Translations under genes and position numbers: made by a program | DNA from: Porticoccus sp. | Lineage (GTDB): Bacteria; Pseudomonadota; Gammaproteobacteria; Pseudomonadales; Porticoccaceae | Assembly (NCBI GenBank): GCA_021773405.1 | Contig: JAJFKD010000085.1 | Coordinates: 1-34,793 of the forward strand | Reading direction: 5' to 3' | DNA: 34,793 nucleotides | Notes under the pieces: generated by a model | Database searches by the model: none | What the model was told of the DNA's origin: nothing | The model's input: the letters and a program-made list of their open reading frames with translations, nothing else | Shown: one piece after another, positions 15,748-24,687 of the stretch | How positions within the stretch are numbered: the stretch's first letter is position 1 | How the letters are laid out: each line of letters starts with the position of its first letter

Positions 15748-18074
15748 GTCAGGAATTTACTATTGCTCTGGTCGGCAATCCTAACTGCGGTAAAACCACG
15801 CTGTTTAACGCGCTTACTGGTGCCCATCAAAAAGTAGGCAATTGGCCTGGAGTTACCGTTGAAAAGAAAACCGGTAACTTCAAGCATGCTGGAGCCAATT
15901 TCGAATTGGTTGATTTACCCGGCACCTACTCCTTACACGTTTCTTGTGAAGATGACTCAATAGATCAACAGATTGCACAGCAGTTTGTATTAGAAAACAA
16001 TGCAGACCTCATCATTAACATCATTGATGCTTCCAGCCTTGAGCGGGGACTTTACCTTTCTACCCAGTTAATGGATGCCGGTGTACCACTAGTCATTGCG
16101 CTCAATATGATGGATGTGGCCGACCAAAATGGCATTCATATTGATCCATATGAGCTCTCAGAAAAAATAGGATTTCCAGTAGTCCCCCTAGTAGCCAGTC
16201 GCAGTGAAGGTATTGGCACTTTAATTGATATTGCCAGCAACTATCTTATGAAGGATACCGATCGTTCACACCCGATCACTGTATCCGAACCTTTAGAAGA
16301 AACGACACAACAAATTTTATATTTGATGCATCAGTATAAATCTGATTCATCTCGCTTAGGTGCTACTGCAGTGCTGGAACGAGATAGAGCCGTTCTCGCA
16401 CAGTTTCCCGAATATTTATCAACACAAATGAATGAATCGGTAGATGAACTTGAGAAACAATTAGGATCTAGTGCTGCAGACGCATTGATTACCGATCGTT
16501 ACCAATGGATCAATACCATCACAGCGGATGCCGTTCATTACGATGAACAAAATAAAAAATCTATCTCGGACCACGTCGACAGCCTATTGCTAAACCGCTA
16601 CCTCGCATTCCCCGCCTTTCTTGGTGTGATGTATATGATGTTTATGGTCACCATTAACTTTGGTGGCGCATTTATCGATTTTTTTGATATGGCCGCAGGT
16701 GCTATTTTTGTTGAGCTACCGAGACAACTGCTAACCGCTATTCACTGCCCTCCCTGGCTCATCGCTTTTATCGCAGACGGCGCAGGTGGTGGCATTCAAT
16801 TAGTTGCTAGCTTCTTACCCGTCATAGGGACCCTGTTTCTGTTTCAGACCTTCTTGGAAGACTCCGGCTACATGGCTCGAGCAGCATTCATACTTGACCG
16901 GTTAATGCACAGTATTGGATTACCTGGAAAATCCTTTGTACCCCTTGTGGTGGGCTTTGGCTGTAATGTGCCATCTGTGATGGCGAGCCGTACATTGGAT
17001 ACACACCAAGATCGGTTACTAACGACCCTCATGGCTCCCTTTATGTCTTGCGGGGCCAGACTCACCGTTTACATTTTATTTGCCACAGCCTTTTTCCATA
17101 AGAACGGTCAAAATGTTGTCTTTGGTCTGTACATCATAGGCATTGTGCTTGCTGTACTGACAGGCCTTTTAGTCCGCAGAAAAATGCTGAGTCGCGATGT
17201 ATCGCCTTTCATCATGGAACTGCCCAACTACCATGTGCCTACGATAAAAGGCCTGCTTATACACACCTGGCATCGCCTAAAGGGCTTTATGGTCAGAGCG
17301 GGCAAGGCCATTGTCATTGTTGTTATTGTTCTGAATTTTGTTAACTCCATTGGTACCGATGGTAGCTTCAACAATGAAAATACCGAACGCTCAATGCTTT
17401 CTGCCATTGGTAAAACAATTACGCCAATCTTTGAACCATTAGGTGTAAAAGAAGAAAACTGGCCAGCCACTGTTGGGATTTTCAGCGGAATTTTCGCCAA
17501 AGAAGTAGTAGTCGGCACCCTTGATGCACTTTATTCCGATATGGCGCGGGATGAGAACGCAGAAATTGAGCAAGATGAGGTCAGTATTACTGGCCAGCTA
17601 AAAGAAGCTATTGCCACCATCCCGGCAAACCTGGCTGAAGTCAATGAAATGTGGGGAGACCCATTGGGTTTAGGTATTGGCGATTTATCTGATCAAAACG
17701 CTACCGCTGATGCACAGGATATTGAGGTCTCAACTATTACCTTAATGCAGCAATTATTTGATGGGCCTCTGGCTGCATTTAGTTACATTCTTTTTGTACT
17801 ACTCTATATGCCATGTGTAGCGACATTAGGTGCTATCTATAAAGAGGCAGGAGGTGCGTGGGCATTCTTCTCGGCCACATGGAATACTCTGCTTGCCTAC
17901 TCTGTAGCTGTCATTGTCTACCAAGCAGGGAACCTAATGGCACAACCCCAACAATCTCTGTTCTGGATTGGGGGAATGATTCTACTCATGCTTGTCGGCT
18001 ATTTATTATTGATGCAGTTCGGCAGAAGACAGGCTCGGAATGACAACCTAATACCTGCTGTTAATTTGCATTAA
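15744..18074 (+). CDS. feoB: Ferrous iron transporter FeoB
   Basis: Inner-membrane Fe(II) permease with a cytosolic GTPase domain. 776 residues. G1 is GNPNCGKTT (11-19), G3 is DLPGTYSL and G4 is NMMD; a helical GDI-like region follows to about residue 275. The membrane domain has the two gate motifs, with the conserved cysteines in VVGFGCNVPSVMASRTL and the following APFMSCGARLTVYILFATAFF, plus the FSGIFAKEVVVGTLDALY segment. An acidic loop (about 605-660) precedes the last helices. Overlaps feoA by four bases. The length is standard for proteobacteria. Confidence 0.97.
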   Translation: MSQEFTIALVGNPNCGKTTLFNALTGAHQKVGNWPGVTVEKKTGNFKHAGANFELVDLPGTYSLHVSCEDDSIDQQIAQQFVLENNADLIINIIDASSLERGLYLSTQLMDAGVPLVIALNMMDVADQNGIHIDPYELSEKIGFPVVPLVASRSEGIGTLIDIASNYLMKDTDRSHPITVSEPLEETTQQILYLMHQYKSDSSRLGATAVLERDRAVLAQFPEYLSTQMNESVDELEKQLGSSAADALITDRYQWINTITADAVHYDEQNKKSISDHVDSLLLNRYLAFPAFLGVMYMMFMVTINFGGAFIDFFDMAAGAIFVELPRQLLTAIHCPPWLIAFIADGAGGGIQLVASFLPVIGTLFLFQTFLEDSGYMARAAFILDRLMHSIGLPGKSFVPLVVGFGCNVPSVMASRTLDTHQDRLLTTLMAPFMSCGARLTVYILFATAFFHKNGQNVVFGLYIIGIVLAVLTGLLVRRKMLSRDVSPFIMELPNYHVPTIKGLLIHTWHRLKGFMVRAGKAIVIVVIVLNFVNSIGTDGSFNNENTERSMLSAIGKTITPIFEPLGVKEENWPATVGIFSGIFAKEVVVGTLDALYSDMARDENAEIEQDEVSITGQLKEAIATIPANLAEVNEMWGDPLGLGIGDLSDQNATADAQDIEVSTITLMQQLFDGPLAAFSYILFVLLYMPCVATLGAIYKEAGGAWAFFSATWNTLLAYSVAVIVYQAGNLMAQPQQSLFWIGGMILLMLVGYLLLMQFGRRQARNDNLIPAVNLH

Positions 18075-18080
18075 CAGCAG
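18055..18080 (+). terminator. Hairpin at the feoB stop codon
   Basis: CTGCTGTTAA (18055-18064) and TTAACAGCAG (18071-18080): a perfect 10-bp stem with a six-base loop. The feoB TAA lies inside the right arm. No U-tract follows on either strand, so this may be an mRNA-stabilising hairpin or a non-classical terminator between convergent genes. Confidence 0.4.
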
Positions 18081-18124
18081 ATTACAAACAAAAACTTATG
18101 AGCTTTGGCTAAACTAAAATTCAG

Positions 18125-18529
18125 CTAAGAAGTAGAAAATTCTTCAACGGCTCGTAAAAGCTGACGACAAGTGACCTGCCCTACCAATTTGCCATCTTGA
18201 ACAACAGGACAACGGCGGTAGCCTCGTTTCAGCATTTCCTGTGCTACATCCACAATATCTGCATGTGGCGACACAGAAAAAAGATCGGTAGTCATAAATT
18301 GACTGACTGGTCCGACACTGGTTTCTTCGTTGTACATTGCACTGAGAATCGCATTCAAACAATCCATCTCTGACAACATTCCAACTAGATGATTTTCTTC
18401 ATCAACCACACACATTCCTGAAATTTTATATTCAAGAATTGATTCAATGGCATCAAAGAGGTCGGTATCGGCCTTAACCTTTACCGGATTTGTAAGCATG
18501 TAATCTTTGAGTTCTACTGAATGCAGCAT
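18125..18529 (-). CDS. Two-CBS-domain protein
   Basis: 134 residues made of two CBS motifs and little else: KDYMLTNPVKVKADTDLFDAIESIL with KISGMCVVDEENHLVGMLSEMDCL, then SQFMTTDLFSVSPHADIVDVAQEML with YRRCPVVQDGKLVGQVTCRQLL. Such Bateman modules bind adenosine nucleotides and usually act as sensors; the partner is unknown. It is convergent with feoB and lies 111 bp downstream of nuoN on the same strand, so read-through from the nuo operon is possible, but a separate promoter is equally likely. Confidence 0.88.
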   Translation of the reverse strand: MLHSVELKDYMLTNPVKVKADTDLFDAIESILEYKISGMCVVDEENHLVGMLSEMDCLNAILSAMYNEETSVGPVSQFMTTDLFSVSPHADIVDVAQEMLKRGYRRCPVVQDGKLVGQVTCRQLLRAVEEFSTS

Positions 18530-18640
18530 AATAAGACCTCTTTATTTTTCACTTACTTTTAGAATATAAAACATTTCCATATACGCAAGTTCACAAGTAC
18601 AAATTCATAATCGAAAATACATCAGCGGAAATACTAAGTA

Positions 18641-20146
18641 TTAGAAAAACGCACCGATGTACACCATCAATGTCTGAGGGAAAACCCCTAACCAAATAAC
18701 CAACCCTGCAAGCACGACAGCAACCGTTTCACCTAACCAGGGAATGGTGCGCCCGATAACTTTATTATCTTCCTGTAAGGTCATTACATAAATAATTCTC
18801 AAGTAGTAGTAGATCCCTATGGCACTCCCTAATACTAAAGCACCCAACAAGACCCAAAGGGCACCTTCTATACCCGCACTAAATACATACAACTTTCCGA
18901 TAAAACCTGCTGTTAGCGGAATACCAGCCAAAGAGAGTAGCGCCAATGTCAGCAATCCAGCTAACAACGGCCGGTGCCAAAACAACCCAGTTAAATCAGA
19001 CACCTCCTGCTTTTCATCTTCTCCATCGCTAGACAAGACACTGATCACGGCGAATGCCGCCAAGGTCGTAACGATGTAAGCAATCAGGTAATAGCTTGCC
19101 GCTTCTACCGCAAAAGGCCCACCTTTAAGTACACCACCAGCAACCAAAGTAATGAGTAGATAACCAAAATGCGCTATGGATGAGTACGACAATAATCGCT
19201 TCACATTTTGCTGTAGCAACGCTAATAGATTACCCGCAATCATCGATGCTACCGCCAACACACTCAAAGCGATCAACAATGTGTTGTATTGATAAAGCTC
19301 GGCGTCCATAAATAAACGCAACAGTGCAGCAAAAATTGCTCCTTTAGAGACCGTTGCCAAAAACCCTGCAACGGGCAACGGCGCACCCTGATAAACATCT
19401 GGTGTCCACATATGAAAGGGGACGACGGAAAGTTTGAACCCTATTCCCGTTAAAACTAATGCGGTACCGGTAAGAAGAAGCACCTGATTATCAGACGCAC
19501 TGGCAAGGCGTTCGCCCATGCCCGCGAAAGACAGGCTACCAAGTGCAGCATAGAGCAATGCAAAACCAAATAATAAAACTGCTGAGGCACAACCTGATAA
19601 AACAAGGTATTTAATTGCAGCTTCTAACGGTAGCTTGCCCCTGTCAGGGTAAGAAATCATGGCATAAAGAGAGACACCCAGAAGCTCCATTCCCAACAGC
19701 AGCGAGACCACATGGTTGGCAAATGCCAGCACCAATGCGCCCAATGTTGCTAGCAATAATAAAAGGTAAAACTCCTCGTTTCTTTCGTGGCGGTGACGTA
19801 AATATTCCCACGACAATAATGTACTCGCCAATGCCACGCCTAACAGCAATAGGGTAAAAAACATGCCATAACGGTCAACCGTCAGTAATGACATTTCCTG
19901 ATCACCCACTGCCGTGGCTAAAGGTATCGACAGGAATGTAGCAAGCAAGCCTATTACAGTACCGACAACGGTTATGCCATGGGTACGTTTAAAGGCAATA
20001 ACCAACATCAACAGCACAATAGCCAAGGTCAGTACAATTAATGGCAAAATTGATTGCAACTCAACCATACTCATCACTGGGTTCGTAATGGTTTGACCCA
20101 TAGCGGCTTCATTCATAGCTGGTTGATTCATAGTAGTTAGGCTCAT
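18641..20146 (-). CDS. nuoN: NADH-quinone oxidoreductase subunit N
   Basis: Antiporter-like proton-pumping subunit of complex I. 501 residues with about 14 membrane helices; the conserved glutamate is in LLGMELLGVSLYAMISY, and the discontinuous-helix signature is VPFHMWTPDVYQGAPLPVAGFLA. The ATG at 20146 overlaps the nuoM stop (ATGA). The first 25 residues are an unusual extension of four Met-led pentapeptides (MSLTT, MNQPA, MNEAA, MGQTI); homologues usually begin near VELQSILPLIVL, so M25 or M27 are alternative starts. Last gene of the operon. Confidence 0.96.
   Translation of the reverse strand: MSLTTMNQPAMNEAAMGQTITNPVMSMVELQSILPLIVLTLAIVLLMLVIAFKRTHGITVVGTVIGLLATFLSIPLATAVGDQEMSLLTVDRYGMFFTLLLLGVALASTLLSWEYLRHRHERNEEFYLLLLLATLGALVLAFANHVVSLLLGMELLGVSLYAMISYPDRGKLPLEAAIKYLVLSGCASAVLLFGFALLYAALGSLSFAGMGERLASASDNQVLLLTGTALVLTGIGFKLSVVPFHMWTPDVYQGAPLPVAGFLATVSKGAIFAALLRLFMDAELYQYNTLLIALSVLAVASMIAGNLLALLQQNVKRLLSYSSIAHFGYLLITLVAGGVLKGGPFAVEAASYYLIAYIVTTLAAFAVISVLSSDGEDEKQEVSDLTGLFWHRPLLAGLLTLALLSLAGIPLTAGFIGKLYVFSAGIEGALWVLLGALVLGSAIGIYYYLRIIYVMTLQEDNKVIGRTIPWLGETVAVVLAGLVIWLGVFPQTLMVYIGAFF
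20087..20146 (-). repeat. 15-bp in-frame tandem repeats at the nuoN 5' end
   Basis: Four degenerate 15-bp units (20132-20146, 20117-20131, 20102-20116 and 20087-20101) each begin with ATG and encode Met-led pentapeptides. The middle two are the most alike (ATGAATCAACCAGCT and ATGAATGAAGCCGCT). Confidence 0.6.
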
Positions 20147-21732
20147 TTAACTACCCCCACAATCTGAACACTGTTTAGATTATCGGCCACTTCAGCAGTA
20201 CTCATTTCAACAACACTTGCTTCAACAACACTGCTTTCGCCGCTGCCCACTAAAGTAGTCAAACTATCCAATACTGGCTGCGCCGTATCCAAAACGGGTT
20301 GTGGGTAAAGTCCGAGCCAAACCAAGCCAATGATCATCACGGCCATGGTCAACATCTCTCTAACACCATAGTCCGGTAGTTGCAGCCCCTCTTTCGGTTT
20401 ACCCTGGAAAGCACGCTGCATCATAATCAATGAATAAACTGCCGCAACAATTAAGCCCAATGCCGATATTGTTGCCATCCAGGGAGCTACTTTAAACAGA
20501 CCGACTAAAACCATAAATTCTGCGACAAAATTCCCTAACCCTGGCAAGCCAACTGACGCCAGCATAAAGAACATCGCCATAGCACCCATACGTGGCATGT
20601 TTTGCCAAAGCCCACCCATCTTCGACATATCTCGAGTATGGAGGCGTTCTTGCAGAGAACCAGCAATCATAAACAGTGCTGCCGTACTTAAACCGTGGGC
20701 AACCATTTGCATCACAGCACCCTGAAGAGCCAACGCATTCCAAGCAAACACTCCCAGTAGAACAAAACCCATATGGCTGACACTGCTGTAGGCCACCAGG
20801 CGCTTAAAGTCATCCTGACCAAAAGCCAAAATTGCACCATAAATAATACCTACCGCCCCCAAAGCTAAAGCAATGGGAGAGAAGGCCATAGCCTCATGTG
20901 GAAACAGTGGCACAACAAAACGAATCAAGCCGTAAGCACCTGTTTTCAACAGGATGCCGGCAAGAATCACACTACCCGCCGTCGGCGCTTGTGTATGGGC
21001 ATCTGGCAACCAGGTGTGTACAGGAAAGCCTGGCAACTTGACCAAAAAGGCGATAAAGAAACCCAACATTAATAAATAGGCCATATCACCGGTGACACCA
21101 TGGCCTAGTAAATCAAAGTAGCTGAAGGTGTATTCCCCGGTACTATGCTGGTTCAGTACTACCAAAGCTAGAATCGCAAACAGCATTAGCAAACCGCTGA
21201 CCTGGGTAAAGATAAAAAACTTCATCGAGGCATAGCCTCGACCTTCATGCCCCCAGATAGCAATGATTAAATACATGGGCACTAGCATCACTTCCCAGAA
21301 CAGGAAGAACAGGAACAGATCCAGTGCCAGAAATACACCAAGAACACCCGCCAGGGTCCACAACAAATTAGCTTCGAAAAATCCGGTGCGTTGTTTTATA
21401 TCAGTCCATGAAGCACTTACAGAGATAGCGCCTAACACCAAAGTTAGAATCACCATGAGTAAACTCAGCCCATCCATAGCCAGTTCAAAACTAATACCAA
21501 AGCGCGGTATCCATTCTGCTTTGTAATGTATTAACCAGGTGGCAGCTTCAGACGGGTTGGGCACAACGTTGATTTTTGTCCAGGAAAGATCAGCTGCCGC
21601 AACCAGATAAGCCAAATCAAACAGAATGACTATCAAGGCAATCCAGCGGGGTAAACCCGGATGCTGACGCTCTGCTAACCAGGCAATAACGCCACCCACG
21701 AGTAAAATCAGTATGAGATTAACCAGAATCAT
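20143..21732 (-). CDS. nuoM: NADH-quinone oxidoreductase subunit M
   Basis: Antiporter-like proton channel of complex I. 529 residues, about 14 helices. The conserved glutamate is in FLFFLFWEVMLVPMYLI, and the central channel region in PVHTWLPDAHTQAPTAGSVILAG. Somewhat longer than the E. coli protein (about 509); the extra length is a C-terminal tail with Glu-led pentads (ESSVV, EASVV, EMSTA) after the last helix. Starts 34 bp after nuoL and overlaps nuoN by four bases. Confidence 0.97.
   Translation of the reverse strand: MILVNLILILLVGGVIAWLAERQHPGLPRWIALIVILFDLAYLVAAADLSWTKINVVPNPSEAATWLIHYKAEWIPRFGISFELAMDGLSLLMVILTLVLGAISVSASWTDIKQRTGFFEANLLWTLAGVLGVFLALDLFLFFLFWEVMLVPMYLIIAIWGHEGRGYASMKFFIFTQVSGLLMLFAILALVVLNQHSTGEYTFSYFDLLGHGVTGDMAYLLMLGFFIAFLVKLPGFPVHTWLPDAHTQAPTAGSVILAGILLKTGAYGLIRFVVPLFPHEAMAFSPIALALGAVGIIYGAILAFGQDDFKRLVAYSSVSHMGFVLLGVFAWNALALQGAVMQMVAHGLSTAALFMIAGSLQERLHTRDMSKMGGLWQNMPRMGAMAMFFMLASVGLPGLGNFVAEFMVLVGLFKVAPWMATISALGLIVAAVYSLIMMQRAFQGKPKEGLQLPDYGVREMLTMAVMIIGLVWLGLYPQPVLDTAQPVLDSLTTLVGSGESSVVEASVVEMSTAEVADNLNSVQIVGVVK
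20194..20238 (-). repeat. 15-bp in-frame tandem repeats at the nuoM 3' end
   Basis: Three 15-bp units (20224-20238, 20209-20223, 20194-20208). The first two differ at few bases (GAAAGCAGTGTTGTT and GAAGCAAGTGTTGTT); the third is more diverged. They encode the pentads ESSVV, EASVV and EMSTA in the NuoM tail. Confidence 0.65.
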
Positions 21733-21766
21733 TGGATGAGCCCTTGTTTAATCATCTGGCGCTTAA

Positions 21767-23602
21767 TCATATAGCCCCCTGCAAAAGCGCTATCACCAAT
21801 ATCAAACCAAAGACCATACTAGTGGCATACCAACGCAGTCGGCCAGTCTGGGTACGGCTAAGAACCATAAAGAGAAACTGACAAAACTTAACAATAGTGT
21901 TGTAAATATCGTCCATGCATTCTCGCCTCAAAATATAGGCAAGGAATTTATAGGGCCGAACCCATAATTTGTCGTAAAGCCAGTCCATAGCCCACCCGCT
22001 AAACCAAAACTTTTTCAGTACTTGGCCTATATTGGAATTAACCAAGCCATCCACTTTTAGCTGACCACCAAGGAAAATAAGATATGCAATGGCCAAACCT
22101 ATCAGTGGAATAGAAATAGAAATGCCTTCTATTAAATGGCTGGGGTGATGATCTCCAGCAGCCGGAAAAACTGACGACAAAGGCAAAGCAAACCACCCAC
22201 CAATGATGGATAAAACACAAAGTAGAGAAAGAGGCAGTGCCATACGGATACCAGGTAACTTGTCCGGCTCCATTTTGGCTTCACCGAAGAACACAACAAA
22301 AACTAATCTGAAGCTGTATATGGCTGTTAACAAAGCACCTAACAAACCACCAGCCCAGAGCCAGGGCCCTGCACCCGGCAATTCATAGGCCTGCAACAAA
22401 ATCATATCCTTACTGAAAAAACCGGAGGTGAATGGCAGTGCAGCCAATGCCGCCGAACCAATCAGAAAACTCCAGAACACCACCGGCAAGCGAGTACGCA
22501 AACCACCCATCTTGAAGATATTATGTTCATGGTGCAGGCAATGAATCACTGCGCCCGCAGCCAGGAATAACAATGCCTTGAAAAAGGCATGGGTTACTAA
22601 ATGAAAAATGCCCGCGGCCCAGGCACCCACGCCCAAAGCCAAAAACATATAGCCAATCTGACTAATCGTTGAATACGCCAGAATCCTTTTGATGTCATGT
22701 TGGTTTAGAGCAGTGAAGGCTGCCATAAGGGAAGTAATAAGCCCCACTAGTGCCACCGCCAACATCGCCGGGGGCGCGAGCAAAAATAGTTCATGGGTTC
22801 GTGCGATCAGATACACACCAGCCGTCACCATGGTCGCGGCATGGATCAATGCACTGACTGGAGTAGGGCCAGCCATGGCATCAGGCAACCAGGTATGTAA
22901 CGGCAACTGTGCTGATTTACCGACAGCACCACCCAATAATAATAAGCAGGCAATAACGGGCACTGTATCTCCCACTTGCCACTGGGTTTTGGCCGCTTCG
23001 GCCATAGGCTGTATATCCAGGGTTCCCAGCTCAGTGAACAGTAAGAATAATCCAACGGCCATTGCTGCATCACCTATACGTGTCACCACAAAGGCTTTAC
23101 GTGCTGCGGCACCGTTCTCAGGGTTTTGATACCAGAACCCAACTAATAGATAACTACATGCACCGACACCTTCCCAACCCAGATACAGCAGCAACAGATT
23201 ATCCGCCATGACTAATATCAGCATGGCAAACACAAACATATTTAGGTAGGCAAAGTAACGGCTGACGCTAACGTCATCTTCCATAAATTCTGTAGAAAAC
23301 AAATGGATTAAAAAGCCAACACCCGTAATCACTGACATCATGACCAGGGTCAGGCCATCCAGATAAAAAGCAATATCTGGTGAGAAGTTTCCTACTTGCA
23401 TCCAAGTCCATAAGACTTGGTGATATGGCTGGCCTGACTCCATAAAGGCCAATCCAACTAACAGGGTCGTCACTGCAGCCAAACCTACAGAACCAGCACC
23501 CAAGATAGCTACAAACTTTTTGGGCATTTTCCCCAAAGTCACCATTAACAAGATGGAGCTTATCAAGGGAAATAAAGGAATGAGAGGTAGCAGCTTTAAC
23601 AT
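21767..23602 (-). CDS. nuoL: NADH-quinone oxidoreductase subunit L
   Basis: Distal proton-pumping subunit of complex I, carrying the long lateral helix. 611 residues, standard length. Signatures: LLLYLGWEGVGACSYLLVGFW with the conserved glutamate, PLHTWLPDAMAGPTPVSALIHAATMVTAGVYL, and LAYSTISQIGYMFLALG. The C-terminal part (about 520-611) contains the lateral amphipathic helix and final anchor. Starts 38 bp after nuoK. Confidence 0.97.
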   Translation of the reverse strand: MLKLLPLIPLFPLISSILLMVTLGKMPKKFVAILGAGSVGLAAVTTLLVGLAFMESGQPYHQVLWTWMQVGNFSPDIAFYLDGLTLVMMSVITGVGFLIHLFSTEFMEDDVSVSRYFAYLNMFVFAMLILVMADNLLLLYLGWEGVGACSYLLVGFWYQNPENGAAARKAFVVTRIGDAAMAVGLFLLFTELGTLDIQPMAEAAKTQWQVGDTVPVIACLLLLGGAVGKSAQLPLHTWLPDAMAGPTPVSALIHAATMVTAGVYLIARTHELFLLAPPAMLAVALVGLITSLMAAFTALNQHDIKRILAYSTISQIGYMFLALGVGAWAAGIFHLVTHAFFKALLFLAAGAVIHCLHHEHNIFKMGGLRTRLPVVFWSFLIGSAALAALPFTSGFFSKDMILLQAYELPGAGPWLWAGGLLGALLTAIYSFRLVFVVFFGEAKMEPDKLPGIRMALPLSLLCVLSIIGGWFALPLSSVFPAAGDHHPSHLIEGISISIPLIGLAIAYLIFLGGQLKVDGLVNSNIGQVLKKFWFSGWAMDWLYDKLWVRPYKFLAYILRRECMDDIYNTIVKFCQFLFMVLSRTQTGRLRWYATSMVFGLILVIALLQGAI

Positions 23603-23640
23603 AAAGTTATCCTCAACATAGGCTCACCTTCATCATAGAA

Positions 23641-23955
23641 TCACCCTTGCATCCTGTTGGCATCATCCATATCCAGGCTTTTGAAGCGCCGCTGAATTTG
23701 CAGCACTAAACCCAAGCCAACTGCCACTTCAGCCGCCGCTACGGCAAGAATCATCATAAAAACGATCTGACCATCAGCCTGGCCCCATCGAGCACCTGCA
23801 GCAACAAAAGCGACCGCTGATGAATTGAGCATGACTTCCAGAGAGACAAGAATAAATATGATGTTCCTTCGCATCATCAGCCCTAGCAACCCACAAATAA
23901 ACAACAGAGCTGATAGCAACAGAACGTGGTCGAGGGGAATATTGACACCATCCAT
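23641..23955 (-). CDS. nuoK: NADH-quinone oxidoreductase subunit K
   Basis: Small MrpC-like membrane subunit of complex I. 104 residues, three helices, with the conserved buried glutamate in FILVSLEVMLNSSAVAFVAAG and a second in LAVAAAEVAVGLGLVLQI. Its ATG shares one base with the nuoJ stop (TAATG at 23955). Confidence 0.97.
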   Translation of the reverse strand: MDGVNIPLDHVLLLSALLFICGLLGLMMRRNIIFILVSLEVMLNSSAVAFVAAGARWGQADGQIVFMMILAVAAAEVAVGLGLVLQIQRRFKSLDMDDANRMQG

Positions 23956-24467
23956 TATTTTTCCCTCCCCTCTTCCAGATAACGACGACCCAGATGATAG
24001 GCACCCACCAATCCTGCCAGCAGCAACATAGAGGCAATCTCAACGGCCAACACATAAGGGCCAAACAAGGTCAGACCCACCTGCTTGGAGGTCACTAAAC
24101 CTTGAGTAGTAGCAGGTGTACTTTGTGAAAGGTCTAGAACAAGCTCGAATTTTATAATCAGCGCAAGTATTTCGGGGACTATCCAGACCTTAGGTTTAAG
24201 CAATTGCTTCTCTCTGCGATCACCCTTTTCACCAAGATTCAGCATCATGATGACAAAAATAAACAACACCATAATGGCTCCGGCATAGATCACGACTTCC
24301 AAGGCCGCAGCAAACGGAGCGCCAATCAGGTAAAAAATTACAGCGACTGCTAACAAGGACAAAATTAAATAGATCAATGCATGAGTCGCATTAGCCCGGG
24401 TAAGAGCCAGGATGGTTGAAACCAATGCAATGGTTGATGCCATATAGAAAAGGATCAGCTCTAACAT
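23955..24467 (-). CDS. nuoJ: NADH-quinone oxidoreductase subunit J
   Basis: Membrane subunit of complex I, five helices. The frame is open to 24623, but the ATG at 24467 (MLELILFYMASTIALV) is preceded by AGGGGG at five bases and matches homologue starts, giving 170 residues. The upstream 52 codons run through a MITE-like insertion and are not native. The conserved segment VVIYAGAIMVLFIFVIMMLNL is present. The nuoI-nuoJ spacing of about 220 bp is unusual and explained by the insertion. Confidence 0.93.
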   Translation of the reverse strand: MLELILFYMASTIALVSTILALTRANATHALIYLILSLLAVAVIFYLIGAPFAAALEVVIYAGAIMVLFIFVIMMLNLGEKGDRREKQLLKPKVWIVPEILALIIKFELVLDLSQSTPATTQGLVTSKQVGLTLFGPYVLAVEIASMLLLAGLVGAYHLGRRYLEEGREK

Positions 24468-24523
24468 CTGCACCCCCTTGCCTCTATATATACAGGCATT
24501 AAATACGAACTCAACAAATTCAT

Positions 24524-24684
24524 GGGTGCCTCTAAAAACAGTGATTTTTTTGTGGTAGCACCAAAAGTAGGCGCTTGAGGCGAGAAAATCCGCACGGAGA
24601 ACCAGAGTGTATATACGATACATGATGGTTTGAGTACGGGACTGACGCCGCTACCGCGAAAAAAGTGCGTTTTTAGGGGTGCCC
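24524..24684. mobile_element. MITE-like element between nuoI and nuoJ
   Basis: 161 bp bounded by imperfect terminal inverted repeats of about 39 bp: the left starts GGGTGCCTCTAAAAAC (24524), the right in reverse complement starts GGGCACCCCTAAAAAC (24684). The arms also share a T-run and a GGTAGC block; I count about 27 matches over 39 aligned positions. No transposase inside. TCAT occurs at 24520-24523 and 24688-24691, the latter three bases beyond the element, so a target duplication is uncertain. The parent insertion sequence is not identified. Confidence 0.65.
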
Positions 24685-24687
24685 TGA

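Noticed and set aside
18075-18124. feoC after feoB
   Set aside because: Only 50 bp remain before the convergent CBS gene and no small winged-helix gene is present.
24468-24623. Long NuoJ N-terminal extension from an upstream start
   Set aside because: The extra residues run through the inverted-repeat element, while a strong ribosome binding site and homologue-like start occur at 24467.
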